A stretch of DNA of 64,000 nucleotides, from positions 24,668,617 to 24,732,616 of the forward strand of contig JAJEKV010000002.1 of assembly GCA_021234155.1 (NCBI GenBank), in the 5' to 3' direction. This document shows, one piece after another, positions 13,966 through 27,024 of the stretch; the stretch's first letter is position 1; every line of letters begins with the position of its first letter. The translations under genes and the position numbers were made by a program. The notes below the pieces were generated by a model, which worked only from the letters and a program-made list of their open reading frames with translations, was not told the DNA's origin and searched no databases. This DNA comes from Isoetes taiwanensis. Lineage: Eukaryota > Streptophyta > Lycopodiopsida > Isoetales > Isoetaceae.

Positions 13966-14269
13966 TACTGTTGAAGCAGGCGTATTCAGAGTTAGGTGTG
14001 AACATTTGTTATCCCACACATCAAAAATGGCTTTACAACAGGAGGGGAAAACTCCCACACTTCCTTTCAAAGGAAATGGCCTTAATGACTTGCAGAAAAG
14101 AGGCACTTTTCTTTTTTGAGGAAATGGCATAATCGAAATCACATGAAAAAACCCTTTGCCTTTTTAGGTGACTTTTTCACAAATGGCCTTTTGCAGACCT
14201 TTTCCTGAGTTTATAAATGACCTGGGATATTATAGAAAAAACAAAGCCTGTTGAGTTATTCAAGAAGAG
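13966..14269. other. Leader upstream of Helitron gene
   Basis: No coding signal. A TATA-like TTTATAAATGA lies near 14,210 and could serve the Helitron Rep/helicase frame that begins soon after. The exact 5' end of the Helitron was not found. Confidence 0.3.
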
Positions 14270-14279
14270 GCTGACCATG

Positions 14280-15110
14280 AATTGAAGAAGAAGGCACAAC
14301 TTTGAGGAGATAGGTCTGAGGGAAGAAAGCGTATACAGAGACAACTCAGAACGCTAGAGTCCAGTTAGGAGTAAAAGAGAGAATTACAAGAGAAAGAAAG
14401 TTACAGCGTGATACCTATAAGAAAGCGGAAAAACATCGATTGCAAGATTAACGATGAAGTATTGCACAATAAAATGCTGATAAAGGCAAAGAGTACGGAA
14501 GCAGAGAGAATCAACAAAGGGTGCTTGAACTTGCGGTCCGTACGAAAAGCTTTATACGCGAGAAGCGGAGAAAAGGAACAATAACAAACGATTTTGATAG
14601 ACTACGCGCGCAATATCAGCGTCAATTTAGAGGCCAGCCCTTCTACATCTGAGTGACAAGGACTATTGAAAACATCTGAATCGAAACGGCGACATTATGG
14701 GCCTTCAACAAGGAATGCCGCTGCATTGTGGGCATTAGCATTCAGAGACGGCGATGGCGACAAACTATTACCCACGGTGACCCGATCAGTTGGAACCTCT
14801 ACGCAGCCAACCACCCCACCTCGCCGGATATTACTAAACGCCAACACCCAAAGCCAGCAATTTCACCCGACGCACCTCCGGAGAGGCCTACAAGCATTAC
14901 AGCGGCCTTCGCTTTGGGCGCTTTTATATGGCGATTGAAGGCCATGTGCGTCTTTCACTTTCAAGATCCAGGGTAAACTTAACTCCTTGCGTGGGGATAT
15001 CGCGGTATTCTCATGCAATGTACTCCAGGCTTTATGCGGATCGAAACATGGGGAAACCGAGGTTAGGGCCCCGGTCTGAGTGCGGCGGCCACCCTCCTCG
15101 AACTAGATGA
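14280..15110 (+). pseudogene. Helitron Rep/helicase, N-terminal region (broken)
   Basis: Read across several frames, this part resembles the N-terminal region of plant Helitron proteins. A basic, glutamine- and arginine-rich helical stretch comes first (about 14,330-14,630). A Cys-rich segment follows near 14,690-14,780, where family members have a C-x2-C...W...E zinc-finger-like motif; the pieces ECRCCGALAF and CCHGD can be read with frame changes. Next comes a stretch like the family IRxYNSAFAFxSxGA motif (about 14,885-14,930, AFALGAF). Stops and frameshifts are frequent. I am confident of the context but not of every motif. Confidence 0.5.
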
Positions 15111-15794
15111 GCACGCGTCTCGCTAATACCACATGCATCAAATCTTAAGATGATGCATGAGGAGGTGAGAAGATTGATTTTAGCGTTGAGGTGCCAAATG
15201 GATATTGGGATGCTTTGGCAACCTGGCCTGGATATGGAGGTACAACCGTCATACTCAAGCGGAAGTAGTTATATAAACTTCGGATGGCAGACCGTCCATT
15301 TCAGTACAGGACATCATACCAAAGGGGAATTGGCGGTCTCTGAAGGTCAAATCCGCTGATTAGATCTGGTCCATGGTTGCTCCTCCCACATTCTCTTTTC
15401 ATGAATAGTGATCGAGAGTGGAAAATAAAGGAATAGAATTTTAAAAACATCTTTTAGTTCAACATCTTCAAAAGAAGCGGAAAATATAAAAGTATGCTTC
15501 AAATTCTAGTGCTCGGTTGGCAATAGGAGCCCAACTTGCAATCCTTTCTCTGTCAGAATAAATTCATATGAATTCATTGTGACATCTGCAGTGAAATGAA
15601 CAATTTGGTGGATCAAATAAAATCAGGAAGCCTCTGAGGTTATCAGGCTTATCATCAAATCACGTGAACCACATGGGCGAAGGAAGCAAGATACGTAAAA
15701 TTTGAGTCATCTACCTTCTCCGTTCAATGAGGGCCAAGAACGAAACCCACAACAAAACTGAGGTTCGATGAAGCGCAGTCGAGGATTTGTAAAG
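15111..15794 (+). other. Helitron gene interior, unreadable
   Basis: This stretch lies between the recognisable N-terminal region and the Rep domain of the Helitron gene. I could not follow a family motif through it. It may be decayed coding sequence or contain a small insertion. Confidence 0.35.
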
Positions 15795-16420
15795 CAGACC
15801 TACCTTTTGACATTTACCAACCCAAATTGGATAGAGATTCGAACTGCTTTGCTCCGCCGGACAACAACCACGCGATGCGTGACTTGATTACGCGTGTATA
15901 TCGCACAAAGCTCAGGAGTTCTTCCCGCTGACCCTCTTTGATAGCGATATCTTGGGCCGGTGGCGCACCGCGATACGATAGAGTTTGGAAGCGAAATTCC
16001 ACATTGCCACCTCCTCGCGATTCTCACCGAGCAGAAGACAAAGAATTCCGGGCGATGCCATTGGCGGCATCGAATAAAGTCCATGTCGAAAACTACGATA
16101 CTACGAAGTTGTAAAATGACGCTGGTCCATGGACCATGGCGGCCCCTCAACCCTAAAAGCTCGCCCGCGCGGAAGTCAAGGGAAGGCTGCGACAAGGGAA
16201 TACTGAGGGATTTCCAAAACCATTTAACCGACACCAGTCAACTGCAAATGGCTATCGAGTGGAAATGGGAACCGCGGGCCGCTTTGTAGAGTGACGCTTT
16301 GTGACAATAGGTGGATGGTACCCTACAATGATGGCTAACTCAATCTGAAGCCTGAAGCAATGTTTGATTATTGTCAGAGTATATCTACAAAATGCTCTAT
16401 CCACAAAAGGGCATGATGAG
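15795..16420 (+). pseudogene. Helitron Rep (HUH endonuclease) domain, only copy of the HUH motif
   Basis: This domain nicks DNA and joins ends during rolling-circle transposition. At about 15,803-15,862 the translation YLLTFTNPNWIEIRTALL matches the first conserved Rep block of Helitrons (FLTFTCNPNWxEI). Near 15,880-15,915 RDLITRVYRTKL matches the DLxxRVFxxKL block. At about 15,985-16,020 IPHCHLLAIL is the HUH motif (usually PHAHIL). The VHGP block follows near 16,130, and a decayed tyrosine block lies near 16,375-16,405. Several frameshifts separate the motifs. The left breakpoint of the 9.4-kb duplication (16,028) falls just after the HUH motif, so the second copy has no HUH and could not encode an active Rep. 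Confidence 0.8.
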
Positions 16421-18330
16421 GCATCCTAAAGGAGTCCTTTAGAGCCAGCGAGATGGAGCCCACATCCACATTCAATTGAAGGAAGGAGATCAGGCAATAC
16501 ATGACCACGAGAGATCCCATGTCACAGCCATGGAGGCTGGCTTAAGGATTAGCTCTCATTCAATATAGGCTACTGTTCACTGCCTAACAGCCAAAGCGTC
16601 TATGCCTCAAAGAGAGGCCACGAAAGCCTTGAGGAGATGCAGAAACAAACAAATACTATGGATTTGACTAAATAAGGCGGCCCAAAATGCATATGGTACA
16701 TATCGGAGATCCCACAGGTACTACAAGTTTCACTGATCACGGCAAACTGAGAGGGAAATTCAGAAACTCCATCACCGGATGTAATGCAGGCCTATAAGGG
16801 CCGAGTGTGCTTCTACTAATCCTCTTGTTGCTACACTCAAGAAACGCTTCTGAAGCTTGAAGAACATCACTATTAATGAAAACTATATTGACTTTCAAAG
16901 GAAGCACAAAAGAGCTAAACTACTGAAGCGACGCTAAAGTGGGAAAAGCGCAAAGCGGAGCCCTCTTCGAATCTGCAGATGCATTCGCCGGACGATTAGC
17001 ATTCATTTGCACCCATACAATGACCCACAAGATCCAATCGGCTATGGGGCGGACTCTTTGAGACAGCGGCAATGAGAAGACTACCAACAAAGGAAATATA
17101 GCTGGGCAGAACGCAACCGCACTGGACGCCGGCGACATCTTCCAGGATGGAAGTGGGTACGCATGCGGCAACCATGGAATCAAATTACTACTCTTACATT
17201 TTAATTATGGCAAAATAGGTTGGCTAAAACTACCCTCAAAATTAGACTTGACGTTTCTAGCACTTGGCTAAACAGATGATTTTCTCCATCTTTGTTTCTT
17301 GGCTTTTTATTAAACTTTAAAATCTTAGGAAGGCAAAATGTGTATCCACATTAAATAATTTAAAAGTCAAGCTTTTGGACAAAGACAGTGAATTTATATA
17401 TAGCAATTTAATATGAATGAGTAAAATCAATCCAACACAATGTGGCATAATTGATGCAGGATTAGGTCATTGTTATAATCCTCCTTGATACGAAGCAGCC
17501 AAAGACATAAACATACGAACAAAGAACTAAAAAGAAAGGAAGTACATTATTCCCTCTAAGATATGATCAACTCACATTGTCGCCTTAAATTCATATCTAG
17601 GATAAAGAAATTAAAAAACAAAAAGGAATTAGACCCTATTTGGTAGTTTCTGGGATTTCCTACATATCTTGTAATTGTGTGGAGTCGGCTCATCCAACAT
17701 TTTTCAAAGTCCATCTTTCTTAGGTTTGGCTAATCGATGTTCGCCGAGTTATGTAAAGGTGGAGGTTTGGCTCCTTCAGCCTAGAATTTCGCCAGGCGGC
17801 AAAAATTAATTTCAAAATTTTGTTTTGGCCTTTCCCATTTAGTTTAATATTTCTTGGGAAAAAAGCTTTCAAAATGCTCATTTATTCAGTTTAATGGTCC
17901 AAACACCATCTGACCAACTTGGACTACCGGAGACCACGGATGAACATTCAGGCAATCTGGAAATAGACCCACCTTGATGTAAAAGGAGTTCCGAAAGGGT
18001 AAGAAACTCTCGCGGGGCTTGAAACACATAGCCAGGCATTATCTCGATAAATGACATCGAAGGCCCCATGCTGTATCCTTCAATGGATGCTTGGGAGAGC
18101 CTGAAGACAAGACATTTCACCTCTTCAATGCGATCAACACATACCTGCAGAGGATCGCGGCGTGATGTTATATGATGGCTTGAATGAGCATTACCGGCCC
18201 TCCTCTTGAAGGGTACAGCAGTTCATTCAACGTTCAAGTTACCACTCAACCTCTACACAGAAGCCGGCTCACTTTCATACAACAAATACAACAAAGCGGA
18301 AATTTGCCAGAAGGCAAACATCCTTAGTGG
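16421..18330 (+). pseudogene. Helitron linker and helicase N-terminal half, copy 1 (heavily broken)
   Basis: This is the first copy of the Rep-helicase linker and the start of the PIF1-type helicase, collinear with 25,790-27,019. Blocks matching copy 2 include the segment before the helicase (about 16,500-17,160), the leucine-proline block (about 17,900-17,970) and the motif Ia region with VHSTFKLPLNL (about 18,215-18,250). The Walker A loop, clear in copy 2, is scrambled here near 18,085-18,120. Insertions and substitutions relative to copy 2 are concentrated at CAG/CTG sites, so part of the damage may be sequencing error. It ends at the target duplication of element A. Confidence 0.75.
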
Positions 18331-18334
18331 TATG

Positions 18335-19965
18335 TGCTGGCGTCCCTCTCTCGCCTCTGATTGCACTCTTGGTACAAAGCGAGTTCACATCCCCATACGA
18401 CATCACACCGCGTCTGACCTCCGTATCTTTGCCACAGCCTTGATGAGTTCCGGTGGGAAGATGAAGGAGTCATTTACCGCATCTCCCTCGAAGTCTACCT
18501 AGCCATGAGCGTAAACATACATGTCGATTATAAACATCAACGCATCACCACATAGCCATCTCGAAGGATGAAACTCATCCCTTATCTGCATAGACAAAGA
18601 TCGGTACACACACTATGGGAATCCTACCCAGAGCTCAGGGCCTCAAGGGATGGCTGTGGCTTTAGATCTCAGTCATTCACTGATGAGAATTCATGGCAAT
18701 GGTTGGGCAGCACTTAAGAGGCTATGGCTTAGAGGTAGTCCTCCATCAGCCCCTCACTGTGCACGAGTAGGATTTGAAAGTGTTGGGACTGGCCCTTCTT
18801 GCCCGTAGGATGCCTGCATAGCCAAGGGGCTATTCTGGGTTGCATCTCCCGGTTTCCCGATGGGGCAGGCGAGATCCTCCCTCCGAGATCTACATCTTGC
18901 TTGACTCGAAGGTGACTAAAGACCCTTTGCCTTATTACCGACTTGAACCCAAGCTAAGTGGCATCACTCCGGAGTGAGCCCATGCCTTGCCCTGCGGTAA
19001 CCAGCCCATTAGACCTAGTCTAATGATCCCGGTAGACTTTACGAGGAGATCGTTCAAAATCAATTCACGAACCTCCTTATAAACCCGGTGGCCTTCACCC
19101 CACAACGAATTGTAGCTCTTGTACCACCAGTAGATTCTGAGTGTGCTAAGGGGCTAGCTAGAACATCAACTACAGGAGCTTTGGTCTCTACCCCTTCCAA
19201 TACCAATGAGTCCACAGAGATGCATCTTCCTTACATACGGAAGAACTTAAGAGCAAGATCTAATCTATATCATGAGTTAGGTTCTTACTAGTTAGAGCTT
19301 AGTATCTAAGATCTAGATAGGCTGCTATGGAACGACAATTTAATGACTAAACCTCTTACGGCAGTTGTGGCATTTTGAGAAGGCGGTTTAGGCTAATAGA
19401 GTCAATGAGCTCGTCCACTGGCTGCATCATCACCGCTCTTGAATTTCGACCATCCTGCTGCTTTGCTAGAAGATGAAGCTAGATTGCAGGAAACTTCTAC
19501 GCGAGTACGTTGCGGACGAGTGGGATGCGATTTCCTGACTCCACCGGAACGAAGTAAAGGCGGGGCCCTCTAAAGCCGATATGGGGCCGAAATGGCAGAG
19601 TTAGGGTTTTAACCAACCTATATAGACCAAGGGTTGGGGCTAGGGTTATTATCACTTTAGGCGTAATGGGATAATTGGATGTAGCCCACTTATATTAAAC
19701 CAAAGTGGCCTGGGATATCCACATGGGTGTGATAATGTACATGGATAAAATGTGTACATGTTAATACACACACATGGATAAGAAAGTGTGCGTATGGGCA
19801 ATTATTGCCCATAATTAAATCACACACCTTGCAAAAAGATTGCCTAAGGTGCTACCTTTCATTTACACATTGGCGTACCGCCATCAGTTGGAATGCGGCG
19901 TCTTTCTTGTGGCGAGGGCGGCCGTCGATTATCATCTTGGACGTAATACTATCGCGGAAATCACA
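18335..19965 (-). repeat. LTR of element A, duplicated copy in 9.4-kb unit 1
   Basis: Collinear with the LTR at 27,025-28,636. The left edge reads TGCTGGCGTCCC where other copies have TGTGACGTCCCC. The right edge ends GGAAATCACA where others have GGAACGTCACA. Many small indels separate it from the other copies. It is the 3' LTR of element A (minus strand) carried along by the segmental duplication, not an independent insertion: the same helicase sequence and GTATG target site flank it on the left. Confidence 0.8.
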
Positions 19966-22900
19966 TTCTCCCACTATTAAATGATCATCGCGGCATGGCG
20001 TGATCCTCCCACGCGGGATCTTCTTAACTTTTTCTTAATGTTGATTGCATACCATTTTATTATTATACTTGCAAATTATTAAAATTATTCCTAAGGTGAT
20101 GTTTTAAGACGACTACTGTACTATTCCATTATCCAATTAACACTCCACTTTTATAACCTTAATCAGCATAAGGTAATTGCACTAACTGCTTGCCAATACA
20201 ACATTTAAGTTTATCAAAGTTTATCAATTTCAGCAACTAAAATTTACTTCTAAGGTACTCTTCATCCATAACCGCAGTTTTAAGCAAAATTAAATTGTTC
20301 TGAGTCTTTCCACCTTGAAATCATTAATTTTAATGCTCTATAATTACACATATTTACTAGCCCATTCATTAGTGAGAAATCTACAGCTACTCTAGAACTA
20401 TTTTGTACAAATTGCTCGTGTTAGAGACTCCCCGTAAGTTCTTGGATTCTCACATTTGGCCTCCTAGATTCACACCACTAGAATGATATAGAGTTAGTTA
20501 TAGGAACCCACCATCTATCTATATGAGATGCATGGCTAATCTCCGTAGGAAGGAGGATGCTTGCTTCCATGCATGGCCCGTGGAGACGACACCCTATATT
20601 CCTATATCTCGCTCATACCTACCTTCATTTGCACCGAGACGTGGAGGAATGCAGAGTCCTTCAAAATATTTGAAGAAGTGAAGGATAGGAGTCCTCATCA
20701 GGCATTGACTAGAGGTCTTTTCTATGATGCATTCTGGAGGGCCTCTCTTATCTCTAAGTGCGTCCTACTTCACGTGCGTGGAAGTAGACTTTCAGCCTCT
20801 ATCCGTAGGAACGCTGATCGCTTGTACCTGTTTGACATTACACCCGTCCTGAGATCGCAATGGCCCCACGTCCTTGATCATCGGCATGCAGCCCATACCT
20901 AGCATAGGTTGCATCGTGGGTCTTAACTACATGAGTGATAAACCTAAATCGACATGCGAGGCGATTTTTCGCGGCTTCTTCAGAAACCATGTGATTAACG
21001 CCAATACCCTAAAGGTAATATTTGAATTAACATTATCATGATGTCGGATACACATTCGCCAGATGAGTACAGATATATTCTCTGGCTTTTGATATTTAGC
21101 GACTTTTAGATCGATTCTTTAAACAATATACCGGATTTAAGACCTATTGTATCATAGACAAGGGTTTAATTATCTTACACCGTGGATGTCGCTGCCATTC
21201 TCTTCCTTGGGTCATTGCATTGCCCTTGGGGTATATCCCTAAGATGCTGGCTTAAAGTATCTCTGATTCTATTTTCTATTTATATTTATAAGGACGGGGT
21301 CATATTTACTTATGGAACTGTGATCATATCTATTCTCATGAGAGGTTGCTCCTTCTTGCATTAGCACACTGTGCCAAGCTAGCATATATAAACATCAGAT
21401 GGATGCACATATGTTATCATTTATTTCAATGGTTGTGGGTTTACCTGCTTAGTTACAGAACGATTCTAAACCATAGGGTTTTTTGTCATGACGACAATTT
21501 CTTTTTCTCCAAAGACTATTTGATTACTAATTCTTGACTTTGGGTGCCCACATGTATTATTCTTTTTATATTTCTAGAGATTTCCCCTTTCCTTAACAGT
21601 TATTTAAACTCTTGGAATATTCCTACCAATCGAATTGATGCCATCGTAACAAGTTGGCGGACTTGTTAGATTACTTCTTTCTTTCGGTTGGATTATTCTT
21701 TTGGAGGTGCTAGATTTATACATGGTCAACAATTATCCTAGTAATGATTCCTTCTTAGCGAGGGAGATCAATCTCACCAAGTGGTTTCAATATGTTGGAT
21801 GACTTAACAATCGTGTATAATTTTAGTCACTCCTATCGTTTCCTTCCCAATCCTTGGACGCTTTTAGCTCAATATTGGGGCAATCCTTTCAGCGAGAATG
21901 AATATCCGCAATGCCTTCTAATTCCAATATGGATGTTGCCATCCGTTACATTTAACCTACTAGGCCCCATGGCCTTAGATCCTGAGCTTGCTAGAAGCTC
22001 ATCCACTCGTTACTGCTTGAAGTAGCAAAGGTACGCGTTCTTAAAGTCGCTTCGATATTTGGTCTCTCCCTTGACGGTGGCTCCCCTTTGATGTAGAGGT
22101 TGACTTTGTTGGTTAGAAAGCCTCTCTCATTGCTGGTGGCTTGATGGTGTAGTTGATCACTTGAAATCTTCCATGTCGCTTTTCAAAAGCCCTGAAGGTG
22201 GTAGTTGAAAAAGATCTTTCATCTTGAACTTTTGTCTTGGCGCTAAAGGGCGACTACGTATCGATATTGTTTCTTCGACTCCATCGGCGTCTCATCGGCC
22301 GAGTCCTCTTGTTGCCCTGAAGAGTGTTGAGGATGTTGATTGCTTCACCCACCTAAATTGCACGACATCTTCCTTTGATTTATTCGCTATAGAATAACAA
22401 GGGAACTATATATGCAAAAAAGCATATAGCTTACATAATTACAATTACTACTAGAGCTATTAAGTCCCCTTGTGCCTCCCTTTGAGTTGCACAACTACTC
22501 CTTGGTAATGTCATCGGTGTTCCTCCGGGGTGCAATGGTGTTGACGATCTATATCCTCCCTATTTGTCGCGTCACTTTCGCATCCGGGGTAACTTGTTGA
22601 TATACTTGGGCCCTCCGTGTTTGTCGGCTATGGCACAACACGCTTTGCATCACATTCTAACTAAAGGTGAGCTGGTCGTTGATGCTTCGACATTTCGACC
22701 GCTCTCGATCCGTTCTCCGGTAATTGTTCCCCCTTCATGATACTTGAAGCTATTTGGAGGTGTCTCTTGAGGTCTTGGCGCTTCCTTTGGCTATACTCCT
22801 TTGGAGTTGTTCTCTTCTGCAGTTGTTCTTTGAATCGTCCATCCTTGGGTTCACCAAGTTGCATGCAAGTCCGGCGGTGCAAGTTATGTTCGCCTCGCCT

Positions 22901-24090
22901 CACCTGAGGACTTCATTCCATCGAAGCCCAATCTTCCTTGTTTGATCCCTCGGTCACATGGCTTGGACATTGTCACGTTCCTCGGTGCTATCGCCGTCTT
23001 CTTGTCTTGAGGTACCCTCCGGTGGTTTTTGATTGTGCTAAATCGCCGGGGTTTGATCCTCCTGTTGCCTCTAGGGAGCTCGTGGAAGAAGTCGGTTGCT
23101 AGCACTTCTCCGGCTTTTCAGTTCGACCTTTGTCCCTCTATGCATAATGGGTCTCTCTGTCAAGTAAAGCATCATGGCTCTCCTCCCCCGGGCGGCTATA
23201 TTATCGGGATGATGGATCCTTATATCTGGCAAGCAGCTTGACCCTTGAGTTGAAGAAGTACCTGCCTTAGATATACTCTTGTCGTTGAATAGCCGGCTAT
23301 TATCTTGAACTCTTTTTTTGGCCGGGAAGGTTTTTTTTGCGATCTAATACACGTGTCAAAGCGCATCACCCTATATTACCACAGGGTGGAATTATGGTTG
23401 TTGAGATGTTGCCTTCTTAGTTGGCTCGTTGATGTCGGGTCGTTCCTCCTTCTATTGTTGAGGCCACTCGTGTCATAAGTTCGTCAAGTGTTGCCGCTGC
23501 CACAAGAGGTAGTGGTGCGCCCTGACGATGTCCTGGTGCAGCGCTGTTGATCTTGACATGACCGGTGTTGTCTCTTATTCTGACATTGGGTGGACGAGTG
23601 GTCTTCTACTTGAGGGCACTTCCCGAAGTGTTTGGAGTCCAAGGTTTGCTTGGGCTCTGGTCGTTTCTCCCTCGTACTTGCTCTTCCATTTTGATCTTGG
23701 GCTATAGTTGTGCTTCCTTGCTTCCTCATTTGGTAGTCGAAGTGAAGGAGCTTCCTGATCTAAGCGCTAAATCCGTAAAACATGACTTTAAACTCATGTT
23801 TCTCCACTATATCTGTGAGCACCCGAGATATACAATAGACATATACGCATTTACATTGGGATTTTAATTCATCCACTTTTTCAAAACAACTACGAAGATC
23901 TACTTAAATGTTTATACTCCTTTAGGGTTTTCCTCCTCCCATATCGCGTTTGATCCTTCCGGTTTTCTTTGCATCTTCTTTTCCGTTGACTCGAGTCTTT
24001 GAGATCTTGCTACTATTGTTGAGCTTCATGTCCGATCCGGGCCTCGTCACCCCAAGATTCTGCGAAGAGTGTTCGTCGATGTGATCCCTT
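19966..24090 (-). other. Element A internal region, copy 1, non-coding 3' part
   Basis: Collinear with 28,637-33,560. The first bases (TTCTCCCACTATT on the + strand) are a damaged copy of the polypurine tract. Most of the stretch is AT-rich and shows no retroviral domain. Weak minus-strand frames (22,884-23,105 and 23,484-23,729) recur in copy 2 but carry no motif I can name. At about 21,185-21,205 this copy holds the unfilled site corresponding to the insertion at 29,883-30,487. Confidence 0.6.
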
Positions 24091-24099
24091 GAAAAGATG

Positions 24100-25290
24100 C
24101 TCCTCCTTAATGTGTATGTCCGTCGTAGGAATGCGGTGACCGCTCAACGCCCTTATATGCGATTATTAGCGGTGTCGTTGCAAAGGTTGCCGATGTGCGT
24201 GCCATTGATCGGTTGAGTAGGATCACCGTCGGGCTGTTGCAGTGGGCGTTCTTGAATGTCTTGAAGCTCGAGATCGTGGTCGATAGGGCGTGCATTGTCA
24301 TTCCTCCGTAGGTTGAATTTACGAGTCGCCTGTTGATTAGGCTTTGCTTCATTCCGAGGTGCCTCTCGTGCTGGAAGTGTGATCATCTCCATTGCACCTA
24401 CCCTAGCTCCTTTCTCGTTGCCTTTGCGTGATTTGTACCGATGGATAGGTCGTCTCCTCCGTCCTTTGGGTCCTATCCATTCGAAGTCTCGACTCCTTTG
24501 GCCGGCGTAGTAAAAAGTCGTCCTTCCTTTGGTTTCTAGGTGTTTACGGGTCCCAAATTCTTGTTCGAGCAGAATATTCTCCTCCTTGATCTTGCCCCTA
24601 ATGCTGATCTAGGCCTTCAAGTTGGAAATGTTTCTTCCCTGATATGCGTCTCCTTCCCCTCATGGTCTCCTACTTTTTGGAACCGATGAAAGTTCTCCTG
24701 CTGGTGCAAGGGAGCTAGAAGCTCGTCCTGGTCAGCCTTAGGTACTTTGTGGTTGCCTAGCTTGGTTGCTCCCTTTTGTTGGCGTTGCATTACATTCGGC
24801 TGCTCTGCTGGGCTGCAAGGTCGTGGTTGTCTTCCCTCCGGTTTCTATCCATCGCTCTTTTGTCGCCATGACTTCTCTCCTCGATGAAAGATTATGCCCC
24901 TCGACCTTTGGCTCGTGATGCCAGCGTGGCATCAATGTCTAACATCTTTCGCGACTGTATTTTGTTGCCTTGCATTCTTCCATTTGAAACTCATGTGCGT
25001 CGAGTTGGTGAAGGCGCCGAGATCCTCTTTTTCGGGATGTGACCTCGTGGGCGTGGTAGCCGGAGGTTGACATCTAGAAAATTCTTGATGCCGTTGGTTA
25101 CCAAGTATTCTTCCCATTTGATGAAGATTGATGATAGGCCGGTGGTGTCCTGTTGTACTCGTTTGTCAGTTGAGGTGTTTGTCGTTGTGCTTCCCTCTCT
25201 TGGGTCTGCCTTTTCGGTCTCCTCTCCTTATGCATGCATACCTCGGCCGGGACGTGATGTCTTCAAGAAGTTACGTCTCTAGCTCTTCGT
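24100..25290 (-). pseudogene. Element A uncharacterised protein, copy 1
   Basis: Second copy of the reading frame described at 33,570-34,760. Frames with clear counterparts include a piece with NQQATRKFNLRRNDNARP (24,153-24,392) and one with HNLSSRREVMATKER (24,738-24,935). They are interrupted by frameshifts that often differ from those in the other copy. Product and function are unknown. Confidence 0.4.
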
Positions 25291-25379
25291 GGCTCGGCCC
25301 TGTACTTGCCAAAGCAACTCCAGATATTCTAGAGTCTAAGGGTCCATTTGAAGGGCTCTCCTACAACATTTTGGGCTCT

Positions 25380-27019
25380 CGAGCAAGAAGACAAAAATTC
25401 GGGATAGCGATGCCATTGACAGCATCACGAGTGCTGAGGTCCCATGTCTAGAAAACCCTGATCTGCGAGAGATTGTCATCAAGCATATGGTCCATGGACC
25501 ATGTGGCCCACTCAACCCTAAAGCTCCTTGCATGGAAGTCAAGGAAGGAAGCTCGACAAAGGAATGCACAAAGGGATTTCCAAAACCATTTAATGAGCAC
25601 ACTAGAGTCAACACAAATGGCTATCCAGAGTACAGAAGACGAGACACAGGCCACTTTATGAGGGGTGACACGCCTATTGACAATAGGTGGATAGTACCCT
25701 ACAATCGATGGCTAACTCAAAAGTACGAAGCACAAGCAATGTTTCAGTGTCGGCAGCGTCAAGTATATCTACAAGTATATCCACAAAGGGCATGATCGAG
25801 CATCTATAAAGGTCACTGTAGAGCCAACAGATGAACCCACATCCACATTCAATTGGGAAGAGATCGAGCAATACCTTGACACGAGATATGTATCTGCACC
25901 TGAAGCCATGTGGAGGCTATTCGGCTTAAGGATGCATGGCAACTCTCATTCAATATATAGGCTACCTGTTCACCTGCCTAACAACCAAGCCGTCTACTAT
26001 CAAGAAGGCCACGAAAGAGAAGCCATCGAACGAGAGATGCAGAAACAAACAATGCTATGGTTTGAGCTAAATAGGAACGGCCCAAATGCATATCAGTACA
26101 CTTATCCAGAGATCCCACAGTACTACAAGTTCACACGCCAGTCTGGCTGGAAAAGCAGGAAGGGGAAATTCAAGCTCATCACACGGATGTACAATGTGAG
26201 CCCTAAGGGGGTGGGTGCTACTACCTCCTCTCTTGTTGCTACATATCAAGGGGCTACCAGCTCAAGACATACGCGCGCACTATTAATGGAAAACTATGTT
26301 CGACTTTCAAGGAAGTCGCCAAAGAGCTCTCGGCTTCATCGAAGACGACTCAGGAAGTGGGAGAAAACGCCGAAGGCGAGCCTCTCTTCCAGATCCGATG
26401 CAAAATAAGCCACGCCGGCATATTAGCGATTCATTTGCCCATACAATGACCCACAAGATCCAATGCGGCTATGGGAACTCTTTAAGGACAACTTGACAGA
26501 AGACTACCAACAAAAGATGGCACAAGAACAGGCTTATAACCACGCACTAAAGGACATCGACGACATCTTCCAGATGAGTGGCTGCACATGCCAGCAACTT
26601 GGACTGCCAGAACCACGGATAGACATTCTAGGCAATCTCGCAAATGAACCCACCTTCGATGTGAAAAAGGAAAAAGGAGTTGAAAGAAGGGTAAGAAAAC
26701 TACGGAAAGCTCAACAGGGAGCAGAAACACATAGCCGACATTATCCTCGATAAGCCAGCATCAAGCCCCATGTATCAATGTGGATGGCCCAGGAGGCACG
26801 GGCAAGACATTCCTCTTCAATAGTCTGATCAACATACTAAGAGGATGCGGCGTGGGTGTTGTATCAGTAGCTTGGACAGGCATTGCCAGCCTCCTCTTGA
26901 AGGGAGCACAAACAGTTCATTCAACGTTCAAGTTACCACTCAACCTCACACAAGAGGCAAGCTCTGCACTACGTGCAACAAGCCAACAAGCAGAGGTACT
27001 TAGAAAGGCAAGCATCATG
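25380..27019 (+). pseudogene. Helitron Rep C-terminal part, linker and helicase N-terminal half, copy 2
   Basis: This is the best copy of the middle of the Helitron protein. It opens just after the missing HUH motif with AIDSITSAEVP (about 25,412-25,450), matching the family IDxxVSAEIP block. HMVHGPCGPLNP (about 25,481-25,520), NGYPEYRRRDTGHF and DNRWIVPYNRWL follow. The Rep tyrosine block reads KYIYKYIHKGHD (about 25,757-25,798), with both tyrosines. The linker piece with MHGNSHSIYRLPVHLPNNQ (25,908-26,408) is typical. The helicase starts with Walker A GPGGTGKT (about 26,786-26,810) and VHSTFKLPLNL. It breaks off after KASIMV at the target duplication GTATG (27,020-27,024), where element A begins. 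Several single-base frameshifts are present. Confidence 0.88.
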
Positions 27020-27024
27020 GTATG

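Larger units (their letters stand above)
16028..25379. repeat. 9.4-kb tandem duplication, unit 1
   Basis: This block and the following one (25,380-34,853) are collinear. Each runs from just after the Helitron HUH motif, through the helicase N-terminal half and one LTR of element A, into the internal region of element A. The junction at 25,379/25,380 joins element A sequence (…TTTTGGGCTCT) directly to Helitron sequence (CGAGCAAGAAGAC…). Unit 1 lacks the 605-bp insertion of unit 2 yet is about 490 bp longer than unit 2 once that insertion is subtracted; the excess is many small insertions. Confidence 0.85.

Noticed and set aside
1-14000. About 40 open frames of 60-145 codons on both strands in the left third
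   Set aside because: They have no domains, no conserved motifs, overlap on opposite strands and lie in AT-rich repeats; the number is what chance predicts.
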